This document shows, in pieces, positions 25,076-35,243 of a stretch of 64,000 nt of DNA (position 1 is the stretch's first letter; each line of letters begins with the position of its first letter). The position numbers and the translations under genes were made by a program. The stretch is from Verrucomicrobium sp. BvORR034 (lineage in GTDB: Bacteria; Verrucomicrobiota; Verrucomicrobiia; Verrucomicrobiales; Verrucomicrobiaceae): positions 23,168 through 87,167 of the forward strand of contig NZ_BATQ01000075.1 of NCBI RefSeq assembly GCF_000739635.1. Reading direction: 5' to 3'. Under the pieces are notes generated by a model, which saw only the letters and a list, made by a program, of their open reading frames with translations, did no database searches and had not been told where the DNA came from.

Positions 25076-27841
25076 ATGAACGCCACTCTCCCCTACCGGG
25101 CAAACGTTGACCTGCTCGAAGAGAAATACCTCGCCTGGAAAAACAACAGTCACGATGTCGAGCCCGCCTGGGCCTCCTTCTTTGAAGGGTTCGAACTGGG
25201 CATGGCACAAAAAGTGGGAGCAGGGGGGGATGCTGCAAAAGATGCCACAGGCCAGCAGCTTTCTGAAAAAGCGCTGGCTTTCCGCACCAAGGTGACCAAT
25301 GCCATCCTCGACTTCCGTCGCGTGGGGCACACTGCCGCCTGGGTCAACCCGCTGAGCAAGACCGCCCCGGACCAGCCGCTGCTGAGCCTGACGAGCCTTG
25401 GGTTCACGGAAGATGAGCTCGACGAAGAGATCAGCACCCAGTTCTTTGCCAACGGCCGTCGCGTGAAACTGCGCGAGATGCTGGAGACTCTCCGCCGGAT
25501 CTATTGCGACCGGATCGGATTCGAGTTCATGCACATTCACAACCGCGAGGTGCGTGCGTGGCTGCGGGATCGGATTGAGCGTCGTGTGGAGCAACCGGCT
25601 CCGACGGCGGCAGACCAGGAGGAGCTGCTTCGCTGGTTGCTGCAGCCAGAGACCTTTGAGCGCTTCCTGCACAAGCGCTATGTCGGCCAGAAGCGCTTTT
25701 CAATCGAAGGTGGCGAAGGCCTGATGGTGGCGCTTGAATCCATTTTTGAAGATCTGCCAAGCTATGGTGGCGAGGAAATCGTCATGGGCATGGCCCACCG
25801 TGGCCGTCTGAGCGTGCTGGCGAACTACCTCAAGAAGCCCCTCAAGACCCTCTTCTATGAGTTCTCCGAAAACTACGTGCCCAACATGGTGGCAGGTGAC
25901 GGGGACGTGAAGTACCACCTTGGCTTCCAGACGAAGCGCCGTACGAAGTCTGGCAACGAGGTCATGATCGATCTGGCGGCGAATCCGAGCCACCTCGAGG
26001 CGGTGGATCCCGTCGTGGAAGGCAAGGCCCGCGCCCGTCAGCGCCACCTGGAAGACACGGTGAATCGCAAAAAGGTGCTCCCGGTTCTCATTCACGGGGA
26101 CGCTGCCTTCGCAGGGCAGGGGATGGTGGCGGAGGTGCTCAACCTCTCCCAGCTTCCCGGCTACCGCACGGGGGGGACCATCCACCTTGTCACGAACAAC
26201 CAGATTGGCTTCACCACGCTGCCGGCGGATGCCCGCTCGTCTGATTATTGTACGGATATCGCGAAGGTGATCGAAGCCCCGGTGATCCATGTGAACGGTG
26301 ACTCGCCTGTGGACGTGGCTTTTGCCGCCCGTCTGGCCCTTGAGTTCCGTCAGACTTTCTCCCGCGATGTGGTGCTGGATATTGTGTGCTACCGCCGTCA
26401 CGGTCACAACGAGACCGACGAGCCGAGCTTCACCACCCCGCATCTGGCCCGGTCGATTGCCGAACATCCCACTCCCGCCACCCTCTACGGGCAGCGTCTT
26501 GCCGAGGAAGGTGTGCTCAAAGCAGAGCGCGTGGACGAGCTTCGCAAAGAGCTGGAAGCAGCTCTGGAAGCCGGATTCTCCGAACTGGCGGATGACGAGA
26601 AGAAGAAGGGGCACAACCCCTTTGAAGGAAGCACAGCCCAGCCGCAGCCACGTTATACTCATGATGCGGTGGTGACCGGGCTTCCTGCTGAAGGCCTGCG
26701 TACCCTGGGCCTCAAGCTGGTGGAGCCCCCGCCAGACTTCCGTCTGCACCCCACCATTGAGAAGCGCTTCCTGGCGGCTCGCAAAAAGGCGCTGGAATCA
26801 GGCGCTGGATTTGACTGGGCCCATGCCGAAGCGCTGGCCTTTGGAACCCTGCTGGCGGATGGCACGGGGGTGCGTCTCAGCGGGCAGGACTGCCGCCGTG
26901 GCACCTTCAGCCAGCGCCACTGCGTGCTGTATGACAACTCCACCCGCGAGCGCTACATCCCGCTGCAAAATATCCAGCCGGAGCAGGGGCGCTTCTGCGT
27001 TTACAACTCCCTCCTTTCCGAGGCGGCGGTGCTTGGCTTCGACTACGGTTACTCTCTGCTGGCTCCCAACGTTCTCATCTGCTGGGAAGCCCAGTTCGGT
27101 GACTTCGTGAACGGTGCCCAGGTCATCATCGACCAGTTTATCGCCAGTGCAGAAAGCAAGTGGGGCCAGCCCAGCAGCATCGTCATGCTGCTTCCGCACG
27201 GCTTCGAAGGTCAGGGTCCAGAGCACAGCAGCGGCCGCCTGGAGCGTTTCCTGCAACTCTGTGCCGGCTGCAACATGCAGGTGGCCAACCTCACGACCCC
27301 TGCCCAGTACTTCCACATCCTTCGTCGTCAGATGAAGCGGCCTTTCCGCAAGCCGCTGGTGCTGATGACCCCCAAGAGCCTTCTGCGCCATCCGCAGGCG
27401 GTCTCCAAGCTGGAGGACTTCGGCGACGGCACGCACTTCCATGATGTGCTGGATGATGACACGCTGACGACGGACCCGAACCGCATTACCCGCCTCATCT
27501 TCTGCTCAGGCAAGGTGTACTACGATCTGCTGGAGTTCCGGAAGGAGAACGAGATCAAGAACGCTGCGATCATCCGCGTCGAGCAGCTCTACCCGCTGAA
27601 TGTGGGATTGATCGAGAAGATCGCCGCCCGCTACCCCCGTGCTCAGAAGAAATGGATCTGGTGCCAGGAGGAGCCCGAGAACATGGGTGCCTGGACTTTC
27701 ATCCGCCATCGTCTGGAAGAAATGACCAATCACGTGCTCCGCTATGCCGGCCGTGAACGTGCCTCCAGCCCTGCCGCTGGCTCCAAGGCGATCCACACCC
27801 ACGAACAGGAGCGCCTGGTGGAAGATGCGTTCAGCGTCTAG
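25076..27841 (+). CDS. sucA: 2-oxoglutarate dehydrogenase E1 component
   Basis: The start at 25076 (MNATLPYRANVDLLEEKYLA) gives 921 residues, the normal length for E1o. The N-terminal helix that binds E2 (DLLEEKYLAWKNNSHDVEP) is present. The thiamine-diphosphate core is complete: GMAHRGRLSVLANYLKKPL, HGDAAFAGQGMVAE and TNNQIGFTT. The C-terminal half contains the pyrimidine-binding domain (LPHGFEGQGPEHSSGRLERF). The enzyme decarboxylates 2-oxoglutarate in the TCA cycle and passes the succinyl group to E2, encoded 51 bp downstream. Confidence 0.96.
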   Translation: MNATLPYRANVDLLEEKYLAWKNNSHDVEPAWASFFEGFELGMAQKVGAGGDAAKDATGQQLSEKALAFRTKVTNAILDFRRVGHTAAWVNPLSKTAPDQPLLSLTSLGFTEDELDEEISTQFFANGRRVKLREMLETLRRIYCDRIGFEFMHIHNREVRAWLRDRIERRVEQPAPTAADQEELLRWLLQPETFERFLHKRYVGQKRFSIEGGEGLMVALESIFEDLPSYGGEEIVMGMAHRGRLSVLANYLKKPLKTLFYEFSENYVPNMVAGDGDVKYHLGFQTKRRTKSGNEVMIDLAANPSHLEAVDPVVEGKARARQRHLEDTVNRKKVLPVLIHGDAAFAGQGMVAEVLNLSQLPGYRTGGTIHLVTNNQIGFTTLPADARSSDYCTDIAKVIEAPVIHVNGDSPVDVAFAARLALEFRQTFSRDVVLDIVCYRRHGHNETDEPSFTTPHLARSIAEHPTPATLYGQRLAEEGVLKAERVDELRKELEAALEAGFSELADDEKKKGHNPFEGSTAQPQPRYTHDAVVTGLPAEGLRTLGLKLVEPPPDFRLHPTIEKRFLAARKKALESGAGFDWAHAEALAFGTLLADGTGVRLSGQDCRRGTFSQRHCVLYDNSTRERYIPLQNIQPEQGRFCVYNSLLSEAAVLGFDYGYSLLAPNVLICWEAQFGDFVNGAQVIIDQFIASAESKWGQPSSIVMLLPHGFEGQGPEHSSGRLERFLQLCAGCNMQVANLTTPAQYFHILRRQMKRPFRKPLVLMTPKSLLRHPQAVSKLEDFGDGTHFHDVLDDDTLTTDPNRITRLIFCSGKVYYDLLEFRKENEIKNAAIIRVEQLYPLNVGLIEKIAARYPRAQKKWIWCQEEPENMGAWTFIRHRLEEMTNHVLRYAGRERASSPAAGSKAIHTHEQERLVEDAFSV

Positions 27842-27892
27842 TTTCAACCTCTCGTTAATCTCTCCCAGCAACCAGTCAGTCAGCCCAGCACC

Positions 27893-29032
<1,140 letters not shown>

Positions 29033-29056
29033 GGGAAGATTCTGCGACCATTTACG

Positions 29057-29090
29057 AAACGGGCAGCTCCGAATGGGGCTGCCCGTTTTT
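29057..29090 (+). terminator. Rho-independent terminator after sucAB
   Basis: The stem AAACGGGCAGC / GCTGCCCGTTT with a ten-base loop is followed by TTTTT, 24 bp after the sucB stop. It is a textbook intrinsic terminator. The remaining bases to 29345 hold nothing I can name. Confidence 0.85.
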
Positions 29091-29345
29091 CGTTGATGCC
29101 GTCAGGGAAATGGGAATGCGGGGGATCGGGTCCCGCAGTATGGAGAATGCCCGTGTTGGAAATTCGGATCAAGGGACGATTGGGGCGTGAGCGGGGCTGG
29201 GAACCCCCGCCTCCTTTATGCACGAACAAACTGCGAGGGACTTGGCCAGGGAGTAAAGGAGGTGGGGATTCACTTCCAAGCAGTTAAAGTTGCATGCGCC
29301 GCCATTTGCTCTTGAGTGCTCTGGAACTGCAGAGCCCGATTGACG

Positions 29346-30965
29346 ATGACGAAAAACTTCGCCCACCCCCTCTCGACCTCGCTTCTCCTTCTGACCGCGT
29401 GTTCCGCCTCGCTGCTGGGCCAGGTGACCAGTCCGCCAGGAATGGTGGTTCCGCCGCCGTCAAAACTGATTGAGCCAGGATTGGAAAATGCGGTCAAGTG
29501 GACGTGGCGGGTGGTGCCTCCTGCAGATGATCGCTGGGGCCGTCTCATGGCAGAGATCCGGGCAGCTTCTGCCCCCGCCGTCAGTCCAAATGGCTCGGGC
29601 ACCCCTGGTGTTCCCGGAGCGCCGGGCGAGGCTGCGCCCGCCATGTCTCCACCCCGTCCGCAGGAGTACACGGTGGAGAAAGGGGATGCGATTGCGAAAA
29701 TCGCCCGAAAGTTCAGCATGTCTTCTGATCAATTGAAGACGGCCAATGGCCTGACATCGGACGTGATCCGGATTGGCCAGACTCTGAAGATTCCCACGCT
29801 GGAGGAGTTGAAGGCCATGGTGCCGCCCCCGCCTCCCAAGCCGGCGGAAGGCACAGCTGAGGCAAAGAAAGGTGGCAAACCTGCCGCTCCCAAGCCGATG
29901 CCGGTGTATGGGCTGCAGGCCCAGCAGGAGTATGTGAACGTCCTGCTCCAGGTTTACATGGACCGGGAGGGCTTCTCCTGTGGATACATTGACGGCAAGT
30001 CCGGCCCGGTCTTCCAGAAGCTGGTGGAGCTCTTTTTGACATCTCACGATGGACTGACGGACCAGACATCGCTCGTGGAGCGAGCCCGCTCGGTGTTGGG
30101 AGACCCCTTTACCACGTATCAACTGCGGCCAGATGATCTCCGTTTCATCATGGCGGGCCCCACGGGCGTAGGAACAACGGCCGCAGCTCCCAAACGACCC
30201 GCTGCTTCTGGCAAATCAGGGGCAAAGGGACCGGTGGAACCTGATCTCACCTATCGGGACCTTGTTGGACCTCCTTTGTTGCTGTACCGGAGTGCGTGGG
30301 AACTGGTGGCGGAGCGCTTCCACTGCGATGAGGGCTTCCTTCGGCGGATGAACTCCAAGATCAAAAGCACGCCGGTGGTGGGGACCACTTTCAGGGTGCC
30401 GAACGTCTTTCCGTTTGAGATCGAGCACGCCATGGAGGGCAGCTTGCAGCCGATTGCAGACACGTCGGAGCCAGTGACGGCCTCGATCATCGCGCTTACC
30501 CGCTTGCAGATTTACAAAGGAGGCCGGCTTGTGTCGGTGATGCCGGTGGCATCCGCGCGTCCCGGTCTCCGCGGTCGCAACTTCTGGACGGTGCTGGATG
30601 CCATCCCGGCGCCCCGCCTAGCCACTCTACAGGAAGATCGGGACCCACCTAAAGCGCCGGCCTCGCCTGTGATTTCGATTGGGGCAGCCTCCATCCCCAC
30701 GCCGGAAGCCGCACCGCCGAAGGCCAAGCTGGAGGAAGAGCAGTTTCTGGGTTCCGGCCCCAACAATCCAGTAGGGGTGGTGTGGATCAATCTGGCCCGC
30801 GGCAAAGGCGCAGAGCCGCTGCCGTTTGGACTGCATGGCACGAGCATCCCCGCGAAGATGAACTCTCAGGAAGGGTTGGGTGGGTTCCGCCTCACCAACT
30901 GGGACATCGTCCGGGCGGTCAAGCTGATGCCGGCGGGCACCCAGCTTGAGTGGAAGGAGAATTGA
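29346..30965 (+). CDS. LysM protein with a catalytically dead L,D-transpeptidase-like domain
   Basis: From the ATG at 29346 the product is 539 residues: a signal peptide (1-26), a LysM domain at about 105-150 (YTVEKGDAIAKIARKFSMSS, IGQTLKIP), a peptidoglycan-binding-like helix bundle (LLQVYMDREGFSCGYIDGK, about 190-225), a linker region and a YkuD-type C-terminus. The last shows GPNNPVGVVWINLA and HGT (His497), followed by GFRLTNWD where active enzymes have SHGC(I/V)RLTNWD. Glycine 513 replaces the catalytic cysteine. It should bind the cell wall without cross-linking. Convergent with the glycosyltransferase gene, 11 bp away. Confidence 0.85.
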   Translation: MTKNFAHPLSTSLLLLTACSASLLGQVTSPPGMVVPPPSKLIEPGLENAVKWTWRVVPPADDRWGRLMAEIRAASAPAVSPNGSGTPGVPGAPGEAAPAMSPPRPQEYTVEKGDAIAKIARKFSMSSDQLKTANGLTSDVIRIGQTLKIPTLEELKAMVPPPPPKPAEGTAEAKKGGKPAAPKPMPVYGLQAQQEYVNVLLQVYMDREGFSCGYIDGKSGPVFQKLVELFLTSHDGLTDQTSLVERARSVLGDPFTTYQLRPDDLRFIMAGPTGVGTTAAAPKRPAASGKSGAKGPVEPDLTYRDLVGPPLLLYRSAWELVAERFHCDEGFLRRMNSKIKSTPVVGTTFRVPNVFPFEIEHAMEGSLQPIADTSEPVTASIIALTRLQIYKGGRLVSVMPVASARPGLRGRNFWTVLDAIPAPRLATLQEDRDPPKAPASPVISIGAASIPTPEAAPPKAKLEEEQFLGSGPNNPVGVVWINLARGKGAEPLPFGLHGTSIPAKMNSQEGLGGFRLTNWDIVRAVKLMPAGTQLEWKEN

Positions 30966-30976
30966 GGTGAGGGGAA

Positions 30977-32215
30977 CTATTTCCCGTTGCTCCGGCGGCA
31001 CCAACTCAGGGCAAGGCGGCCCAGCCAGTGGCTGCGCAGTTTTTTCACCAGATTGAGGTCGTCCCCTGAGCGGGCGAGTTTTGCCTCCAACCTTCCAATC
31101 TCGGCCGCCAGCTTGTCCTTCTCCTTGCCAAACGATTCCACCTGTTTCTGCTGGATGCGGTTGGTGACGTGAAGTGCCTCTACGTCGCGTACGGCCACGG
31201 CGAGCTGGCGGAGGTACACCAGCGCCGCCTTTCGTTCCGCATCTGCCTGCGTCAGAAGATCGTGACCGTGACGGATTGGCAGCTGCTGCCAGGTGTGGAC
31301 CACCTTCTCGTGAAGGGCTGACAGACGGTCGATGGCCTGATTGAGGGGGCATTGCGCGCGAGCTATCTCCGTGGCCGCCTTCGCGGCCTCCGGGTCATAG
31401 GCGGCAAGGCAACTCTGCAAGATGGAGGCGTCAAAGCCCGGATCGGCACGCTTCGGTGAAAAATTCTGACGCTGCAGCTTCTGGAAATTGTCGGCACGGG
31501 CCCAGCCGATGCAGCTTTGGTAATTGGCAATAACCACGGCACATCCACTGGCCATGGCCTCCAGGGCGGAACGACCTGAGCCCAGCACGATATCGTAGCG
31601 TGGGAGTGCCAGCTCCGGCGTACGCCGGTCTGTCTCTGTCCAGTCGGCCGTGGTTTCCAGCCGGATCTGATGGTGCTCGAAGGCGGGGCGCAGTTTCGCC
31701 ACCACTCCCGGCTCCCCGAGACCGCCGCCGAACATGAGGGCTCGTTCTGGTTTGGCGGAGGGAGTGCGGGTGCCTTGAAATCGATGGGTATCCACCCAGT
31801 TGGGGACGGTGGTGATCTGATCCTCTTCCAACCCAAGATTGATCCGCGTGCTGTCAGCCAGATCCTGGCACATGGAGATGTAGTGCAGGATGCGAGGGTG
31901 GACCGGCGGGCGTTCCACCCACGGCACCCCGCCGTGGATGTGATAGACTGCAGGAGTCTCCGGAAACGCCAGCAGGGCGGTCATGGCATCCAGGTGGTGC
32001 TGGGCGTGGATGAGATCTGGCTTGAAAGGGCAGGCATCTGGCTGGGTCAGAACAGGGATGCTGGAGGCGCTCAGCAGCTCGGCGACCTCACCCAAGGTGG
32101 AGCTGTATGCGGCCACCTCGTGTCCACGAAGTTGTAGCGCACGAGCTATTTCATAAACCACCAGTTCCGTGCCAGCACGGGCCGAGAGGGAATGGTTGGT
32201 GATGAGAATGCGCAT
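30977..32215 (-). CDS. Glycosyltransferase (GT-B fold) with C-terminal coiled coil
   Basis: The 412-residue protein begins MRILITNHSLSARAGTELVVYEIA, the nucleotide-sugar glycosyltransferase start of GT4-like enzymes (the glycine-rich G-TE). The donor-binding half has DIVLGSGRSALEAMASGCAVV near residue 215. The last 110 residues form a coiled coil rich in Lys, Glu and Leu (KQVESFGKEKDKLAAEIGRLEA), possibly for membrane or partner contact. It lies 11 bp after the Mpl-like ligase and is probably co-transcribed, which places it in envelope or wall metabolism. The sugar acceptor is unknown. Confidence 0.8.
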   Translation of the reverse strand: MRILITNHSLSARAGTELVVYEIARALQLRGHEVAAYSSTLGEVAELLSASSIPVLTQPDACPFKPDLIHAQHHLDAMTALLAFPETPAVYHIHGGVPWVERPPVHPRILHYISMCQDLADSTRINLGLEEDQITTVPNWVDTHRFQGTRTPSAKPERALMFGGGLGEPGVVAKLRPAFEHHQIRLETTADWTETDRRTPELALPRYDIVLGSGRSALEAMASGCAVVIANYQSCIGWARADNFQKLQRQNFSPKRADPGFDASILQSCLAAYDPEAAKAATEIARAQCPLNQAIDRLSALHEKVVHTWQQLPIRHGHDLLTQADAERKAALVYLRQLAVAVRDVEALHVTNRIQQKQVESFGKEKDKLAAEIGRLEAKLARSGDDLNLVKKLRSHWLGRLALSWCRRSNGK

Positions 32216-32226
32216 GAGGACTCCGG

Positions 32227-33660
32227 TCAGTGGGCGAATGCTTCAACAACGTGATCCAGGAGGGGCTGGACCTTTGGGTGGGCGATGGCCAGCACCACAT
32301 CGCCGGGCACAAGGCGAGGGGGGACTGACTGCGTCCATGACTCCACGGCGCCGACGCGATGCGTGGGAGTGGCGCGTGCCACAAGCATGCCATGCACTGT
32401 ATCAGAAAAGCCTGGATTGACCGGGGCACACAGCACCGGCTTGAAGACATCCGCCAGCAGCACCAGGTCAAACTGGCTCATCGCCACGGAGAGCTCAGAG
32501 TCCTTGCCTGGCAGGCCATTCACGATGAAGGGCTGGTAGAGCAGAACCAGGCGGCGGTCAGGATACCGAAGGCGGAAATTCTCCTGCACCAGCAGGAGGC
32601 TTTCCGGAAGATAAGCCAGATCACGGTAGAGATCGATGCCGCGGCGCGACCCAACCAGATCCTGGCGCCCCTGCACACCCTGAAAGGTGGAGAGATGGGT
32701 GGCGGAGTGCGCCAGGGGCACCCCGTGGTGTTCGGCTGCAACGGCTGCCATCGCAGCATTCAACGCATTGTGGCGTCCGGTGATGGGTAAGAAAAATTCG
32801 GTCCTGTCCAAGGTGAAGTAGATGCCGTTCACCTCCTGGTTCCAATTCGAGATTCGAATGTCAGCGCTTTCCTCGAATCCCACCCGTTGCCGTTTGCAGG
32901 GGGCCATTTCAGCCACCTGTCGGGTCAGGGGGCCATCGTCACCTGTCAGCAGCAGACCATTGGCTGGCATCTGGCAGATGAGCGTGCGGAAGTGGCCCAA
33001 GGATGACTCATCCCCTTGATGGTACTCGGGATGGTCTGGATACACATTGGTGAGGAGGACGGTGGAGGGTCGGTAGTAGGCGAACTTGGGGCTGTGATCC
33101 CAGAAGAGAGTCTCGTAGTCATCCCCTTCGATGACATTCAGTCCTTGTCCTGGGAAGCGCCCCGGCGGCATCACGTTCTTGGGCACGCCACCGATGAGAT
33201 AGCCTGGAGAGAGCCCTTCCTGCTCCAGGATCCATGCCAACATGGTGGTTGTGGTAGTTTTGCCCTTGGTCCCGGCCACGACGAGATTTTTCTTCCCGTG
33301 AAGGAAGTGTTCCAGGAGGAACTGCGGCAACGAATAGTAGGGAATCTGTCCCGCGAGCACCGCCTCCACCTCCAGGTTTCCACGGGAGTACTGCCGACTG
33401 ATCACCACCTTGGCCGCGCCGATCAAGTGGTCAGGGTGAAATTCCCGGCGAAAGGATATGCCTTCTGCCTCCAACAGAGCCACAGGTTCGCCATAGGCGG
33501 TGGGTTCATCCGAACCGGTGATGGGGATTCCGGCGCGATGAAGGGCCACGGCGAGACTGGACATGCCTTTGCCGCAGATGCCTATGAAATGAACAGGCCC
33601 GGTGATGGCGTGGAACGGGGGAGTTCCCGAATCGATGGACGAGATCGGGCCGTTGCTCAT
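32227..33660 (-). CDS. mpl: Mur ligase of the Mpl type (UDP-MurNAc:tripeptide ligase)
   Basis: The 477-residue protein shows the Mur ligase order: an N-terminal UDP-binding Rossmann domain (HFIGICGKGMSSLAVALHRAG), the ATP P-loop in GTKGKTTTTTMLAWIL (about 128-143) and the C-terminal domain. The start HFIGICGKGMSSLA is closest to Mpl, which recycles muropeptides by joining UDP-MurNAc to L-Ala-gamma-D-Glu-meso-DAP; MurC is the alternative. The gene is first in a two-gene leftward unit with the glycosyltransferase. I am sure of the Mur family and moderately sure of Mpl. Confidence 0.82.
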   Translation of the reverse strand: MSNGPISSIDSGTPPFHAITGPVHFIGICGKGMSSLAVALHRAGIPITGSDEPTAYGEPVALLEAEGISFRREFHPDHLIGAAKVVISRQYSRGNLEVEAVLAGQIPYYSLPQFLLEHFLHGKKNLVVAGTKGKTTTTTMLAWILEQEGLSPGYLIGGVPKNVMPPGRFPGQGLNVIEGDDYETLFWDHSPKFAYYRPSTVLLTNVYPDHPEYHQGDESSLGHFRTLICQMPANGLLLTGDDGPLTRQVAEMAPCKRQRVGFEESADIRISNWNQEVNGIYFTLDRTEFFLPITGRHNALNAAMAAVAAEHHGVPLAHSATHLSTFQGVQGRQDLVGSRRGIDLYRDLAYLPESLLLVQENFRLRYPDRRLVLLYQPFIVNGLPGKDSELSVAMSQFDLVLLADVFKPVLCAPVNPGFSDTVHGMLVARATPTHRVGAVESWTQSVPPRLVPGDVVLAIAHPKVQPLLDHVVEAFAH

Positions 33661-34266
33661 GCTTCAGTGTGGCAGGTCGCTGGGGTTTCGACAATAACCA
33701 TTTTCATCGACAGGTGTGACGAAACGATGAGCGGGCCGTCATCGGGCCTGCAGGGAGAAATATCGGAGAATGAGTGACGCATGGTTGCTTGTCTGAATCG
33801 AATTTTACAGCCGGCGGCACGCGGGACTTTCCACCTATGAGATATTGGAGAAAATACAACCACGGACATGTGTCCGCCTTGGTGATGGCAGGCCTGTGCC
33901 CACGGCGGGAGCATTCAGGTTGTTTCCCTTATTTTGGTTGAGAGATGGAGCATGGGTCTTTTGGTCTGTGCTGCTCTAAGGGAATGCGGCTTACACCCTG
34001 AACTGACGCCAACTGCCATGCCATCTGATGTCGGGGCAATCCACCCAAAAGGTGTAACAGAAAAAAACAATTCGCAGGTTTGCGGCTGGGCATACCCCTT
34101 TGAGATGACGCAGCTGCGTACAAGGGGCAGCGATGGAGGAGTAGTTTCCTTTGCTGCACGTAAGGAAAATGAGTAGAGCTCCGAAGAGCAGGCATAAATA
34201 GTGTCCGATGGAAAGCAAATCTCGTAGTGTTTGCCCTGCGAGTTCGCGGTGGTTTAGTTGCCGACC
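33661..34266. other. Long intergenic region before the beta-lactamase gene
   Basis: These 606 bp separate divergent genes. I see no credible ORF or RNA gene. The right half is relatively AT-rich and contains a 7-bp inverted repeat TTTCCTT / AAGGAAA (34145-34168, 10-bp spacer) about 100 bp before the ATG of the beta-lactamase. The 13 bases from 34141 (GTAGTTTCCTTTG) also occur at 5568-5580, next to CCAATGG box 2; chance is not excluded. Confidence 0.4.
34145..34168. promoter_or_regulatory. Inverted repeat upstream of the beta-lactamase gene
   Basis: TTTCCTT (34145-34151) and AAGGAAA (34162-34168) are perfect 7-bp arms about one helical turn apart, roughly 100 bp upstream of the start. It could be an operator. 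No regulator gene of the BlaI type lies next to it in this window. Confidence 0.3.
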
Positions 34267-35139
34267 ATGCAGCACAAGAACATCGATGACATCGCCACAG
34301 GGATTTCACGAATCTGGTCCCGGCGAACTGTCGTGGCCCTTGCTCTGGCTGCATCTGGTTCCCTTGCGCTCCGGGCCGCCAGCGAGAGCGATGTGGAAGT
34401 CCGGGCGGATCTAAAGGTCCCGTTTGAGCAACAGCATGTGAAAGGGGTGATCGTCATCTTTGACCCCGCCACCGGCAAGGTCCTGACCAACGATTCTGAG
34501 CGGGCCAGAAAGCAGTACATCCCTGCATCCACCTTCAAGATTCCCAACTCGTTGATCGGCCTCAATGTGGGGGCGGTGAAGGGGATCGATGAAGTGCTGC
34601 CGTATGGCGGAAAGCCTCAGCCTTTCAAAGAGTGGGAGCAGGATATGAACCTGCGCGAGGCCATCAAGGTCTCCAACGTGGCGGTTTACCAGGAGCTGGC
34701 ACGGCGCATTGGCCTGGAGCGGATGCAAGGGGCGCTGCGAGACCTGCGGTATGGCAACATGGAAGCCGGCCCGGTGGTGGATCAGTTCTGGCTGAGCGGT
34801 CCATTGAAGATTTCGGCCTTGGAGCAAACCCAGTTTCTTGCCAGGCTGGCCTCGGGAAGCCTGCCAGTTTCAAAACAGGCGGTGGCAGCCGTGAAGGAAA
34901 TAACGGTGCTGGAGAAGTCTGCCGCCGCGGCTTTGCATGCCAAGACCGGATGGTGCATCGCCTACCGGCCCGGTCCCGATCTTGGCTGGTGGGTGGGCTG
35001 GGTGGAAGAGGTGACGAGCGGCAAGGTGGTCACCTTTGCCCTGAACATCGACATGGCAGGCAAGGCGGATATCGCAAAACGCCTGATCATCGGGAAGGCC
35101 TGTCTGAAGCTCGCCGGTGTGGTGCTGCCGGGAGAATGA
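34267..35139 (+). CDS. Class D (OXA-type) beta-lactamase
   Basis: From the ATG at 34267 the product is 290 residues with an Arg-Arg signal peptide (RRTVVALALAASGSLALRAA). All the class D motifs are in place: the nucleophile loop PASTFKIPNSLIGL with Ser-88 and Lys-91 (the lysine that is carboxylated), SNV at 136-138, YGN at 162-164 and KTG at 226-228, followed by W-C. The enzyme should hydrolyse beta-lactams in the periplasm. Its neighbours are chromosomal housekeeping genes, so it looks intrinsic and not acquired. A distinct penicillin-binding role is less likely given YGN and STFK. Confidence 0.93.
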   Translation: MQHKNIDDIATGISRIWSRRTVVALALAASGSLALRAASESDVEVRADLKVPFEQQHVKGVIVIFDPATGKVLTNDSERARKQYIPASTFKIPNSLIGLNVGAVKGIDEVLPYGGKPQPFKEWEQDMNLREAIKVSNVAVYQELARRIGLERMQGALRDLRYGNMEAGPVVDQFWLSGPLKISALEQTQFLARLASGSLPVSKQAVAAVKEITVLEKSAAAALHAKTGWCIAYRPGPDLGWWVGWVEEVTSGKVVTFALNIDMAGKADIAKRLIIGKACLKLAGVVLPGE

Positions 35140-35243
35140 GTCTGGCGGCCGGGGAGGCTTGGAAGGGCGTACTGGTTGCGCCTTCACCTTGAGTATGGAT
35201 TGAGTCGCGTTAGGATGGCCGCCCCATCCCCTAAATCACCCTG

